64,000 nt of DNA, taken from JABSSA01 sp039960995. GTDB taxonomy: Bacteria; Pseudomonadota; Alphaproteobacteria; Rhodobacterales; Rhodobacteraceae. Within the stretch, counting starts at the first letter, position 1, and every line of letters begins with the position of its first letter. The DNA lies in NCBI GenBank assembly GCA_039960995.1, contig JBDVKF010000080.1, forward strand, positions 86,316 to 150,315, in the 5' to 3' direction. The position numbers and the translations under genes are program-made. Below, one piece after another: positions 1-9,111 of the stretch. The notes under the pieces are model-generated. The model saw nothing but the letters and a program-made list of their open reading frames with translations, was not told the DNA's origin and did not search any database.

Positions 1-261
1 GTGCACATTGATGACAAGCTCGTGCTGGATGATGTTTTGCGTGTTGAACAGTTACAGGCTGATATGCACACGTTTCTGAACTGTGTCGGGATCGACGATC
101 CAAGTTTTGAATTGGGCCGGGAGCGCGACAATACGCAAGCAAAACAAGACTGGTCTCTGATGGATTTTTTCAACGACGCACAATTGGTCGAACGCGCGTT
201 GCATCTAGAAGAATGGGTGTTTCGTGCTGCGAATTATTCTACAGATCCGCGTGACGCATGA
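1..261 (+). CDS. Sulfotransferase-like protein, C-terminal part (5' cut by window edge)
   Basis: Only the last 86 residues are visible; the reading frame enters from outside the window, so no start can be assigned. The segment aligns by eye with the C-terminus of the next gene: both have a hydrophobic V-R-x-E/Y-x-L strand, an R-x-R/A-D-N segment followed by a W-S-L motif, and an x-WVF-x(4)-YS ending. It is therefore a paralogue of the downstream sulfotransferase-family gene, lying 55 bp before its start. The N-terminal half with the PAPS-binding motif is not in view, so the activity is inferred from the paralogue. Confidence 0.6.
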   Translation: MHIDDKLVLDDVLRVEQLQADMHTFLNCVGIDDPSFELGRERDNTQAKQDWSLMDFFNDAQLVERALHLEEWVFRAANYSTDPRDA

Positions 262-316
262 ACATTTGCATGGCCATTTCACAAGTGAGTCCTCGCGACG
301 GAGCAGGAGGTGTTTC

Positions 317-1000
317 ATGGTATTGGTAAGCTATGCTCACAAATTCATCTTCGTAAAAACACATAAGACCGCAAGCGCCTCAGCGGAAATGTACTTTGAA
401 CCGTTTTGCTCACCACGTGAACACGTTGTAGATATTACAACAGCGGTGCGTGTTTCAGACCACGGGATTGTTGGATCGCGCAACACAAATCTTGAAGAAC
501 TGCCCTATTGGGAAGGGCACGCTGGCGCTCGCAAGATCAAAGAAGGCTTGCCACAAGATGTTTGGGACAACAGCCTGAAAATTACGACGTGCCGAAGTCC
601 TTTCACACGTGCAGTATCCAAGTTCTTTTTTCGAATGAGTCTTGGATTGGTTCCAGCATTGCGGAGCAAATCTGAAATTGCGCAGGCATTCCGTGATTTC
701 ATACAAATCAATAAATTTAAGAATGATCTCTTTCGCGTTCACATTAACAAGCGTTTCGTGATTGATCACGTCGTTCGATATGAAACTTTGTCTCAGGATC
801 TAGAAAATCTGGCAGATCAATTGGGTCTGGATAAATCGCGCACCAGTCTCCCACATGCACGAGATAATAGGGCCGCCCGGGACGGATGGTCACTGGCAAA
901 CCTTTATGGCACCGCTGCAGTCGATCAAGTGAGGCAGGTTGATGCCTGGGTTTTCGAACATTGTGGATATTCCTCTGACTTGAAGGAGGCAGTTTTGTGA
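317..1000 (+). CDS. Sulfotransferase family protein
   Basis: A protein of 227 residues resembling PAPS-dependent sulfotransferases of the sulfotransfer_2 type. Near the N-terminus, FIFVKTHKTAS matches the 5'-phosphosulfate-binding loop (K-T-x-K-T-A/G-S/T). CRSPFTRAVSKFF at about residues 90-105 matches the 3'-phosphate-binding R-x-P-x-x-R-x-x-S motif. The start at 317 is preferred over an upstream ATG at 224 because AGGAGG lies six bases before it and the PAPS loop then sits at the protein start, as is usual. It is the second of two tandem paralogues, which suggests sulfation of an exported polysaccharide or other surface molecule, but no substrate can be read from the sequence. Confidence 0.75.
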   Translation: MVLVSYAHKFIFVKTHKTASASAEMYFEPFCSPREHVVDITTAVRVSDHGIVGSRNTNLEELPYWEGHAGARKIKEGLPQDVWDNSLKITTCRSPFTRAVSKFFFRMSLGLVPALRSKSEIAQAFRDFIQINKFKNDLFRVHINKRFVIDHVVRYETLSQDLENLADQLGLDKSRTSLPHARDNRAARDGWSLANLYGTAAVDQVRQVDAWVFEHCGYSSDLKEAVL

Positions 1001-1073
1001 AACCCATACCTCGATCCTTATTCACTCCGGCGCTCCGCGCCTCATCCGTTGCAAAACCTCGCGAGGACTTCGC

Positions 1074-4031
1074 ATGACTGATCAGACTTCAAACGACCAA
1101 TTCCATGCCTCAAGCTTCATGCAGGGGCATAATGCCGAATACCTTGAACAGATGTATGCGCGGTTCGCGACTGATCCGAACGCGGTCGACGAGGCTTGGC
1201 AAGCGTTCTTTAAGGCTATTGGCGACGACGAAATATCGGTAAAACGCGAGGCTGAAGGTCCAAGTTGGGCCCGCAGCGATTGGCCACCGATGCCTATGGA
1301 CGAATTGACCAGCGCATTGACCGGTGAATGGGCGTCAGAACCCGAAGTCAGGGAAGCTGGCAAAAAGATTAAGGCCAAAGCAGCGGAACAAGATGTCGCT
1401 GTCTCTGATGAACAGATCAAACGGGCAGTTCTTGATAGTATCCGCGCCCTGATGATCATTCGGGCTTATCGCATTCGTGGGCATTTGGCGGCTGACCTCG
1501 ACCCACTCGGAATGCGCGAAGAAACTCCACATCCCGAGCTTGATCCAAAATCCTATGGCTTTTCAGAAGCGGACATGGATCGCCCAATTTTCATCGACAA
1601 TGTTCTAGGTTTACAAATCGCGTCGATGCGAGAAATCGTCGACATCATCAAACGTACGTATTGCGGTACGTTTGCTCTGCAATACATGCACATCTCGAAC
1701 CCTGAAGAAGCCGCTTGGTTGAAAGAGCGTATCGAAGGGTTTGGAAAAGAAATCGCATTTTCGCGTGAGGGCCGCAAAGCCATTTTGAATAAAATGGTCG
1801 AAGCGGAAGGTTTCGAAAAGTTCCTGCATGTTAAATACATGGGGACAAAACGGTTTGGTCTGGATGGCGGCGAAGCGTTGATCCCGGCGATGGAACAAAT
1901 CATCAAGCGCGGCGGCGCGATGGGTGTGGAAGATATCGTAATCGGCATGCCGCACAGAGGTCGTTTGAACATTCTCGCCAATGTTATGGGCAAACCCTAC
2001 AAAGCGATCTTCAACGAATTTCAGGGCGGCAGTTTTAAACCAGAAGACGTCGACGGTTCGGGCGATGTCAAATATCACTTGGGCGCTTCGTCAGACCGCG
2101 AGTTTGATGGCAACAATGTACACCTTAGTTTGACAGCGAACCCTTCACATCTTGAAGCCGTCAACCCAGTGGTCATTGGCAAGGTACGCGCCAAACAAGA
2201 TCAGCTGAACGATCACGACCGGACCAAAGTCATGCCCGTGCTTCTGCACGGTGATGCGGCCTTTGCCGGGCAAGGTGTCGTGGCGGAGTGTTTCGCATTA
2301 TCAGGGTTGCGTGGACACAAAACCGGCGGAACGATGCATATCGTTGTAAACAACCAGATCGGCTTCACCACCGCGCCTCACTTCAGTCGGTCTTCGCCCT
2401 ATCCGACAGACAACGCTTTGGTTGTTGAGGCGCCAATTTTCCACGTTAACGGCGATGACCCCGAAGCCGTTGTACATGCGGCCAAAGTCGCCACGGAATT
2501 CCGTCAAAAATTCCACAAAGACGTTGTTCTGGACATCATTTGCTATCGCCGCTTTGGACATAACGAGGGCGATGAACCAATGTTCACCAACCCTGTCATG
2601 TACAAAAAGATCAAAGGTCACAAAACGACTCTGACTTTGTACACAGAACGTCTGGTCAAAGACGGACTGATCCCAGAGGGCGAAATCGAAGACATGAAGG
2701 CCGCATTTCAAGCGCGAATGAATCAAGAATTCGAAGCCGGGAAAGACTACAAACCCAACAAGGCCGATTGGTTGGACGGCAAGTGGTCGCATCTGCATCG
2801 CAACAAAGAAGAATATGTACGCGGTCAAACTGCAATAAAACCGGAAACCTTTGCCGAAGTGGGCAACGCATTAAGCCGCGCCCCCGACGGGTTTCCTTTG
2901 CACAAAACCGTCTCACGCTTTTTGAGCACAAAGGCCAAAATGTTCGAAACCGGCGAAGGGTTCGATTGGGCAACCGCCGAAGCTTTGGCGTTTGGTTCTC
3001 TTTTGACCGAAGGATATGGCGTGCGCTTGTCCGGTCAGGACAGTACGCGTGGAACCTTTTCACAGCGGCATTCCGGCCTCGTGAACCAAGAAACTGAAGA
3101 ACGGTATTACCCCGTCAATCACATCCGTGAAGGTCAAGCGCAATACGAAGTCATCGATTCAGCTTTGTCCGAATACGCGGTGCTTGGTTTTGAATACGGA
3201 TATTCATTGGCTGAACCCAATGCGCTAACCATGTGGGAAGCTCAATTTGGTGACTTTGCGAATGGCGCGCAGATCATGTTCGATCAGTTTATCTCATCGG
3301 GCGAATCTAAATGGCTTCGTATGTCAGGCCTTGTGATGCTGTTGCCTCATGGGTTTGAAGGCCAAGGGCCAGAACACTCCTCGGCAAGATTAGAACGCTT
3401 TCTGCAATCTTGTGGTCAAGACAACTGGATCGTGGCCAATTGCACGACACCTGCGAACTATTTCCACATTCTGCGACGTCAATTGCACCGTGATTTCAGA
3501 AAGCCACTGGTTCTGATGACGCCAAAGTCACTGTTGCGGCACAAATTGTGTGTGTCAAAAGCGGAAGAATTCACAACAGGTTCCAGCTTTCACCGCGTTC
3601 TTTGGGACGACGCACAACAGGGTAATTCGGAAACCACACTTGTATCAGATGACAAAATCAAACGCGTGGTCATGTGTTCTGGCAAAGTCTACTTCGACTT
3701 GCTCGAAGAACGCGATGCGCGCGGCATAGATGATGTTTACTTGATGCGTGTCGAACAATTCTATCCATTCCCGGCGATTTCTGCTGTGCAGGAACTAGAG
3801 CGATTCAAACAAGCCGAAATCATCTGGTGCCAAGAAGAGCCCAAAAACCAAGGTGCATGGACGTTCATTGAACCCAATATCGAATGGGTGCTCGGCCGCA
3901 TCGGAGCGAAACACAACCGCCCACGTTATGTGGGACGTGCCACTTCTGCGTCACCCGCAACGGGATTGGCCAGCCAACACAAAGCCCAACAAGCCGCGCT
4001 CGTGAACGATGCGCTGACCATCGAAGGATAA
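1074..4031 (+). CDS. sucA: 2-oxoglutarate dehydrogenase E1 component
   Basis: A 985-residue thiamine-diphosphate-dependent E1 subunit that decarboxylates 2-oxoglutarate and transfers the succinyl group to the lipoyl arm of SucB, in the TCA cycle in the cytoplasm. The N-terminal helix segment FMQGHNAEYLEQMYARF is the typical E2-binding start of the family. GMPHRGRLN and GDAAFAGQGVVAE followed by NNQIGFTT form the active-site and ThDP/Mg-binding region, and the C-terminal transketolase-like half contains GFEGQGPEHSSARLERFLQ. Length and order of motifs are normal. The start is preceded by GAGGA. The sucB gene follows four bases after the stop, so the two are co-transcribed. Confidence 0.97.
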   Translation: MTDQTSNDQFHASSFMQGHNAEYLEQMYARFATDPNAVDEAWQAFFKAIGDDEISVKREAEGPSWARSDWPPMPMDELTSALTGEWASEPEVREAGKKIKAKAAEQDVAVSDEQIKRAVLDSIRALMIIRAYRIRGHLAADLDPLGMREETPHPELDPKSYGFSEADMDRPIFIDNVLGLQIASMREIVDIIKRTYCGTFALQYMHISNPEEAAWLKERIEGFGKEIAFSREGRKAILNKMVEAEGFEKFLHVKYMGTKRFGLDGGEALIPAMEQIIKRGGAMGVEDIVIGMPHRGRLNILANVMGKPYKAIFNEFQGGSFKPEDVDGSGDVKYHLGASSDREFDGNNVHLSLTANPSHLEAVNPVVIGKVRAKQDQLNDHDRTKVMPVLLHGDAAFAGQGVVAECFALSGLRGHKTGGTMHIVVNNQIGFTTAPHFSRSSPYPTDNALVVEAPIFHVNGDDPEAVVHAAKVATEFRQKFHKDVVLDIICYRRFGHNEGDEPMFTNPVMYKKIKGHKTTLTLYTERLVKDGLIPEGEIEDMKAAFQARMNQEFEAGKDYKPNKADWLDGKWSHLHRNKEEYVRGQTAIKPETFAEVGNALSRAPDGFPLHKTVSRFLSTKAKMFETGEGFDWATAEALAFGSLLTEGYGVRLSGQDSTRGTFSQRHSGLVNQETEERYYPVNHIREGQAQYEVIDSALSEYAVLGFEYGYSLAEPNALTMWEAQFGDFANGAQIMFDQFISSGESKWLRMSGLVMLLPHGFEGQGPEHSSARLERFLQSCGQDNWIVANCTTPANYFHILRRQLHRDFRKPLVLMTPKSLLRHKLCVSKAEEFTTGSSFHRVLWDDAQQGNSETTLVSDDKIKRVVMCSGKVYFDLLEERDARGIDDVYLMRVEQFYPFPAISAVQELERFKQAEIIWCQEEPKNQGAWTFIEPNIEWVLGRIGAKHNRPRYVGRATSASPATGLASQHKAQQAALVNDALTIEG

Positions 4032-4035
4032 GAAC

Positions 4036-5535
4036 ATGACGATCGAAGTCCGCGTCCCAACCTTGGGCGAAAGCGTCACAGAAGCAACAGTTGCCACTTG
4101 GTTCAAGAAACCTGGCGAAGCTGTCGCGGTTGATGAAATGCTCTGCGAATTGGAAACTGACAAAGTCACAGTCGAAGTTCCGTCGCCTGCTGACGGTGTC
4201 ATGGGTGACATAGTAGCCGCCGAAGGGGAAACCGTTGGTGTTGATGCATTGCTCGCAACAATCACAGAAGGTGCTGGCGCAGCTCCTGCCGCTGAAAGCC
4301 CGGCACAGGCAGCTCCTGCCGCAACTGGTGGTGACAGCATTGACGTGATGGTCCCCTCGCTGGGCGAAAGCGTTTCAGAAGCAACGGTTTCAACTTGGTT
4401 CAAAGCAGTTGGTGACAGCGTGGCGCAGGACGAAATGCTATGCGAACTCGAAACCGACAAGGTTTCGGTCGAGGTTCCTGCACCAACCGCAGGTGTATTA
4501 ACTGAGATTTTTGCACCCGAAGGCACAACCGTCGACGCATCTGCCAAATTGGCAACCTTGTCGTCTTCGGGCGGCGCTGTTACGGCGGCCCCTGCCCCGG
4601 CGGCGGCAACGACCGCGGCAGCTGCGACATCAAAGGATGTAGAAAACGCGCCATCTGCCAAAAAGGCGATGGCCGAAGCAGGACTTTCCCCAGATCAAGT
4701 TCAAGGCTCCGGACGTGATGGGCGTATTATGAAATCTGACGTTGCGAATGCTGCTGCAGCAGCCAAGGCAGCACCTGCTGCAATTGCGGCGGCTCCGACC
4801 AATACTCCACGCGCGCCTGTTCCTGCAGATGATGCGTCCCGCGAAGAGCGGGTAAAAATGACTCGCTTGCGCCAGACTATCGCGCGCCGCTTGAAAGACA
4901 GCCAAAATACAGCTGCCATGCTGACCACCTATAACGAGGTGGACATGACCGAGGTCATGGCTTTGCGCAGCGAATACAAAGACCTGTTCTTGAAAAAGCA
5001 TGGTGTGAAACTTGGTTTCATGTCATTCTTTACCAAGGCCTGTTGCCACGCTCTTCGGGAAGTGCCCGAAGTGAATGCCGAAATCGACGGCACCGACATC
5101 GTTTATAAAAACTTCGTCCACATGGGCATCGCGGCCGGAACGCCTACAGGGCTTGTGGTTCCGGTGATCCGTGACACGGATACAATGTCTTTCGCAGCCA
5201 TCGAAAAAGCCATTGCCGAAAAGGGCGCGCGCGCGCGCGACGGCAAGCTGAGCATGGCAGAAATGCAAGGCGGCACATTCACCATCTCGAATGGTGGCGT
5301 CTATGGATCGCTGATGTCTTCACCGATCCTGAACCCACCGCAGTCGGGTATTCTTGGCATGCACAAAATCCAAGATCGCCCCATGGCGATCAACGGTCAG
5401 GTGGTGATCCGCCCGATGATGTATCTGGCGCTGTCTTACGATCACCGCATCGTTGACGGCAAAGGCGCTGTTACGTTCCTTGTGCGCGTCAAAGAAGCTT
5501 TGGAGGATCCACGCAGGTTGTTGATGGATCTTTAA
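4036..5535 (+). CDS. sucB: Dihydrolipoyllysine succinyltransferase E2 with two lipoyl domains
   Basis: A 499-residue E2 core of the 2-oxoglutarate dehydrogenase complex. Two lipoyl domains are visible, each with the ELETDKV motif, putting the lipoylated lysines at about K43 and K142; many SucB proteins have only one. Alanine/proline-rich linkers separate them from an E3-binding domain at about residues 205-240 and from the catalytic domain, which ends with the H-x-x-x-D-G motif (YDHRIVDG, H470 and D474). The stop codon overlaps the start of the next gene as TAATG, so translation is probably coupled. Position between sucA and lpd supports the assignment. Confidence 0.96.
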   Translation: MTIEVRVPTLGESVTEATVATWFKKPGEAVAVDEMLCELETDKVTVEVPSPADGVMGDIVAAEGETVGVDALLATITEGAGAAPAAESPAQAAPAATGGDSIDVMVPSLGESVSEATVSTWFKAVGDSVAQDEMLCELETDKVSVEVPAPTAGVLTEIFAPEGTTVDASAKLATLSSSGGAVTAAPAPAAATTAAAATSKDVENAPSAKKAMAEAGLSPDQVQGSGRDGRIMKSDVANAAAAAKAAPAAIAAAPTNTPRAPVPADDASREERVKMTRLRQTIARRLKDSQNTAAMLTTYNEVDMTEVMALRSEYKDLFLKKHGVKLGFMSFFTKACCHALREVPEVNAEIDGTDIVYKNFVHMGIAAGTPTGLVVPVIRDTDTMSFAAIEKAIAEKGARARDGKLSMAEMQGGTFTISNGGVYGSLMSSPILNPPQSGILGMHKIQDRPMAINGQVVIRPMMYLALSYDHRIVDGKGAVTFLVRVKEALEDPRRLLMDL

Positions 5536-6101
5536 TGGCCAAGCGTCGCACACGTGCGGAAATGCGCGAGGAGTTTCTCAAACTCCTCGACGTTTTCGAC
5601 TACTTAGACCTAAACAACCCAGAAGAAGACAGTGAGGTGGCTACCCATCAACCGAAGGAGATGACCAAAGAAAGCATACTTGCCGACTTTGACGCACAAA
5701 GACCGTGGAGCCACTTTGGCGACATGCCAGAGTTTCGTGGTTCAAAGTGGTCGGCATCTATGCACCTTCAGGGACTGCAAGATGCTGTGAATGACTCGAT
5801 TTACTTTGTGCTTGAAGCCATTGCAGATGAAGACAATACCGGCCCGACATACTGGACCACACTACCTGAGACATACGCCGCCGCAACAGGCCGCGATCTG
5901 TTTGCCGACGCCGGAAATCCGATGGGCCGAATCAAATCAATTTTGAAACGTGGTTCGGTTCGAACTGAAGAAGAATGGCGGTTGTTGAATGAAATCGTGT
6001 GCAATCTCGATTCTTGCATTCTAACCCAGCCTCAGGTGCGTAAAGCCGAACAGTTAATGTCAGAGTACGAATTAAAAGTTCAGGCTGAATTTAAAAAATG
6101 A
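5535..6101 (+). CDS. Hypothetical protein in the suc operon
   Basis: A soluble, acidic protein of 188 residues with no family recognised. No signal peptide or membrane segment is visible; the N-terminus is basic (MAKRRTRAEMREE) and the middle holds a W-S-H-F-G and K-W-S-A-S stretch. Its ATG overlaps the sucB stop and its own stop overlaps the next start as ATGA, so it is part of the suc operon. No function can be assigned from the sequence. The tight coupling to TCA-cycle genes is the only clue. Confidence 0.75.
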   Translation: MAKRRTRAEMREEFLKLLDVFDYLDLNNPEEDSEVATHQPKEMTKESILADFDAQRPWSHFGDMPEFRGSKWSASMHLQGLQDAVNDSIYFVLEAIADEDNTGPTYWTTLPETYAAATGRDLFADAGNPMGRIKSILKRGSVRTEEEWRLLNEIVCNLDSCILTQPQVRKAEQLMSEYELKVQAEFKK

Positions 6102-6493
6102 ATGTTTGGTCCAATACAACTCGAGCGCTTTATTGGGGAACAACCGCCGCTTCAACCCTCGTTGCCGCATTCGTTCTATATGAATTTGTGGTCTTCAATT
6201 TGCCCCGCATGACCGCTGAACTGCAAGACGGCCTACCCGGTCTTTTCCGTATCTCGCCTGCAGTTGCCTTGCCCATTGCCATTGCCCTTGCCCTGTGGCT
6301 GCGTTCAACAGCCGCTCTTTGGTTGTTCTTGATCCATGCTTTAGCCTATCGCTTGCACTACTTTTTAGGTGCGGACCCTTTCGAAGGACAAGGCCTGACA
6401 CTGGTCGGTCTCTTGCGCCATCCAGCGACTATCGTGGTTGAGGCGTCAGTGCTTTTCTATCTCATTCGCAAGAAGGAGCTTGGGCGGTCATGA
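6098..6493 (+). CDS. Small integral membrane protein, unknown function
   Basis: A protein of 131 residues with about four hydrophobic segments (roughly residues 15-33, 50-68, 70-92 and 100-122), consistent with a polytopic inner-membrane protein. The start overlaps the previous stop by four bases, and the stop at 6491-6493 overlaps the MAPEG start at 6490, so all are translationally coupled in the suc operon. No family is recognised. It could pair with the MAPEG protein, but this is inference from position only. Confidence 0.7.
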   Translation: MNVWSNTTRALYWGTTAASTLVAAFVLYEFVVFNLPRMTAELQDGLPGLFRISPAVALPIAIALALWLRSTAALWLFLIHALAYRLHYFLGADPFEGQGLTLVGLLRHPATIVVEASVLFYLIRKKELGRS

Positions 6494-6900
6494 CACCCGA
6501 ACTAACAGCTCTTTGCTTGGCCGCGCTGTTGCAAGTCGTGCAATTCGTCTTGATGTCAGTTCCTGCAAACGTCGAACTGGGTTTTGGCAAAACTCTGGGC
6601 CCACGTGATGCGCAACGGTTGGATAAGCCACTTGCGGAACAGGTCAGCCCACGCACTGGTCGTTTGTGGCGCGCCATGAACAACCATTACGAGGCGCTGA
6701 TCTTGTTCACTATCGCCGTTGTGGTTGTCACGCTTGCCGAACGATCCACAGCTTTCACGCAAACATGCGCTTACCTTTATCTCGCTTCACGCATCCTTTA
6801 CGTCCCTGCTTATGTCTTTGGACTAGTGCCTTGGCGTTCGCTGATTTGGGCCGTCGGGATGTTGTCCACAACCGCGATGTTGCTGGCGGCGCTGATATGA
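6490..6900 (+). CDS. MAPEG family membrane protein
   Basis: A 136-residue protein of the MAPEG fold (membrane-associated proteins in eicosanoid and glutathione metabolism). It shows four hydrophobic helices and the family signature around residues 56-65, R-x-x-N-N-H-Y-E-A, followed later by A-x-x-Y-L-x-S-R-x-x-Y-V-x-x-Y and R-S-x-I-W. Bacterial members may have glutathione transferase or peroxidase activity, but the physiological substrate is usually unknown. It is the last gene of the overlapping trio between sucB and lpd; a 94-base gap precedes the lpd start. Confidence 0.82.
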   Translation: MTPELTALCLAALLQVVQFVLMSVPANVELGFGKTLGPRDAQRLDKPLAEQVSPRTGRLWRAMNNHYEALILFTIAVVVVTLAERSTAFTQTCAYLYLASRILYVPAYVFGLVPWRSLIWAVGMLSTTAMLLAALI

Positions 6901-6994
6901 CCACACTGATTTTCAAACTTTCGCACAGAGGGTCGCACAATCTGTGCAAACGTCCCCCTGCCTGCATATCCCGTTTTCAAGGAAAGGGCTCCTC

Positions 6995-8383
6995 ATGGCA
7001 TCCTACGACGTAATCATTATCGGCAGCGGCCCCGGCGGCTATGTCTGCGCAATTCGATGTGCTCAGCTTGGCCTCAAGACGGCATGTGTTGAAGGCAATG
7101 AAACCCTTGGCGGAACCTGCCTGAACGTTGGGTGCATTCCGTCCAAGGCGCTGTTGCATGCCTCGCATATGTTGCATGAAGCGGAACACAACTTTACGGC
7201 CATGGGGCTTAAGGGCAAAAGCCCGTCGGTAGATTGGAAACAGATGCAGTCCTATAAACAGGACACGATTGCGCAGAACACCAAGGGTATCGAATTTCTG
7301 TTCAAAAAGAACAAAATCGATTGGCTTAAAGGGTGGGGATCCATTCCTGAACCAGGTAAAGTCAAAGTCGGCGATGAAGTGCACGAGGCCAAAAACATCA
7401 TCGTTGCATCAGGTTCAGAACCTTCATCGCTTCCCGGTGTCGAAGTTGACGAAAAAGTCGTTGTGACATCTACCGGTGCGCTGACACTTAACAAAATACC
7501 AAAAAAGATGGTTGTTATCGGGGCTGGTGTCATCGGATTGGAACTGGGATCTGTTTATAAACGTCTGGGTTCCGAAGTGACGGTCGTCGAATTCTTGGAC
7601 GCGATTACGCCCGGAATGGACGCAGAAATACAAAAGGTATTCCAACGCACGCTTAAGAAACAGGGTCTGAATTTTATCATGGGCGCTGCGGTTCAAAAGA
7701 CTGAAGCAACCAAAACCAAGGCCAAAGTGCACTATAAGCTGCGCAAGGACGACAGCGAACATGTGTTGGATGCCGATGTCGTTCTGGTCGCCACTGGGCG
7801 CAAGCCGTTCACTGACGGTCTTGGCCTTGCCAAACTGGGCGTTGAAATGTCTGACCGTGGTCAAATCAAAGTCGGCGGCGATTGGCAAACCAATGTAAAA
7901 GGCATCTATGCCATTGGCGACGTGATCGACGGTCCGATGCTTGCCCACAAAGCCGAAGACGAAGGTATGGCGGCGGCAGAGCAAGTCGCGGGGAAACATG
8001 GGCATGTCAATTATGGCGTCATTCCCGGCGTTATCTATACGCACCCAGAAGTCGCCAATGTCGGAGCGACCGAACAGGACCTTAAAGACGCTGGCAAAAG
8101 TTACAAAGTTGGCAAATTCAGCTTTATGGGCAACGGACGGGCAAAGGCAAACTTTGCAGGCGACGGGTTTGTGAAAATCCTAGCCGATACTGATACGGAC
8201 CGTATTTTGGGCGCACATATTATCGGCCCTGCGGCAGGCGATCTAATCCACGAAGTCTGTGTCGCCATGGAATTTGGCGCATCTGCTGAAGATCTTGCAA
8301 TGACCTGCCACGCGCACCCGACATATTCAGAAGCCGTGCGTGAAGCGGCGCTGGCATGTGGCGATGGGCCTATCCACAGCTAG
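6995..8383 (+). CDS. lpd: Dihydrolipoyl dehydrogenase (E3)
   Basis: A 462-residue flavoprotein that reoxidises dihydrolipoyl groups of the E2 subunit with NAD+. The N-terminal FAD-binding GxGxxG is in VIIIGSGPGGYV, and the redox-active disulfide is in GGTCLNVGCIPSKALL. A second nucleotide-binding motif VIGAGVIGLELG lies near residue 180, and the C-terminal interface domain has HAHPTYSEA with the catalytic histidine. The start at 6995 is chosen over an in-frame upstream codon because AGGAAAGG lies about seven bases before it and the FAD motif then begins at residue 4. It closes the sucAB operon and is followed by a strong terminator. Confidence 0.96.
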   Translation: MASYDVIIIGSGPGGYVCAIRCAQLGLKTACVEGNETLGGTCLNVGCIPSKALLHASHMLHEAEHNFTAMGLKGKSPSVDWKQMQSYKQDTIAQNTKGIEFLFKKNKIDWLKGWGSIPEPGKVKVGDEVHEAKNIIVASGSEPSSLPGVEVDEKVVVTSTGALTLNKIPKKMVVIGAGVIGLELGSVYKRLGSEVTVVEFLDAITPGMDAEIQKVFQRTLKKQGLNFIMGAAVQKTEATKTKAKVHYKLRKDDSEHVLDADVVLVATGRKPFTDGLGLAKLGVEMSDRGQIKVGGDWQTNVKGIYAIGDVIDGPMLAHKAEDEGMAAAEQVAGKHGHVNYGVIPGVIYTHPEVANVGATEQDLKDAGKSYKVGKFSFMGNGRAKANFAGDGFVKILADTDTDRILGAHIIGPAAGDLIHEVCVAMEFGASAEDLAMTCHAHPTYSEAVREAALACGDGPIHS

Positions 8384-8407
8384 ACCCTGATTAAAGCTAG
8401 AAAAATC

Positions 8408-8446
8408 AAATGCGTCGGCACCTATGCGCCGGCGCATTTTTTATTT
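8408..8446 (+). terminator. Rho-independent terminator after lpd
   Basis: A 12-base-pair stem (arms 8408-8419 and 8428-8439, one G-T pair) encloses an eight-base loop and is followed by a run of T. It lies 25 bases after the lpd stop, where the suc operon would end. Confidence 0.85.
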
Positions 8447-8559
8447 TGGTCCAATTGTTCCAACCCTGCGTAATTCTACACAGCGACCAACAAGCGATCA
8501 AAAGACTTGTGTCGTCAACACGCGCCCGAATCTGGGTGGGACATTGAAAGGGATTAGAT

Positions 8560-9066
8560 ATGCAACGTCGGAACATCATTAAGCTTTTGGGGGGCGTCAG
8601 CCTCGCGTTCGTATTGGGTGCATGCGCACAAACACAATCGGGTGGCGATGACATCGTTGATATTGCTGCTGGAAACCCAGATTTTTCAACACTGGTCGCA
8701 GCCGTTCAAGCAGCCGGTTTGGTTGACACATTGAAAGGGCCCGGACCTTTCACAGTTTTCGCACCAACAAATGCCGCCTTTGATGCATTGCCAGCGGGAA
8801 CAGTTGAAAACCTGCTATTGCCAGAAAACAAAGATCAGCTTGTTTCGATTTTGACCTACCATGTTCTGCCAGGACAAGTGACCGCAGGCGACGTTCTGGG
8901 CACGCGTCAGACCGTTGCGACCGTTCAGGGTGGCACAGTTCATGTTGACGGAAACGCTGGCAAAGTTGGCACTGGTGTCAAAGTCAACGACGCCAATGTC
9001 ACGACAGCCGACATATTTGCATCCAATGGTGTCATCCACGTGATCGACAAAGTGCTTTTGCCCTAA
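8560..9066 (+). CDS. Fasciclin (FAS1) domain lipoprotein
   Basis: A secreted protein of 168 residues. The N-terminus has a basic start, a hydrophobic stretch and a lipobox ending VLGAC, placing the lipidated cysteine at about residue 22. The rest is one FAS1 domain, with the H1 motif FTVFAPTNAAFDALP and the H2-like region YHVLPGQV, ending with the usual VIHVIDKVLLP. FAS1 domains mediate adhesion or protein contacts at the cell surface; the partner is not known. It is monocistronic, between the terminators at 8408 and 9075. The start follows an AAGGGA ribosome-binding site. Confidence 0.9.
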   Translation: MQRRNIIKLLGGVSLAFVLGACAQTQSGGDDIVDIAAGNPDFSTLVAAVQAAGLVDTLKGPGPFTVFAPTNAAFDALPAGTVENLLLPENKDQLVSILTYHVLPGQVTAGDVLGTRQTVATVQGGTVHVDGNAGKVGTGVKVNDANVTTADIFASNGVIHVIDKVLLP

Positions 9067-9074
9067 GTCGTCAG

Positions 9075-9105
9075 ATGGCCCGGTGTGGTTTCATGCGCCG
9101 GGCCA
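9075..9105. terminator. Hairpin between convergent genes
   Basis: Inverted arms TGGCCCGG (9076-9083) and CCGGGCCA (9098-9105) sit between the fasciclin gene and the end of the minus-strand PNPOx-like gene. It can end transcription from the fasciclin gene and perhaps from both sides. The T-run is weak. Confidence 0.6.
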
Positions 9106-9111
9106 AAATCT

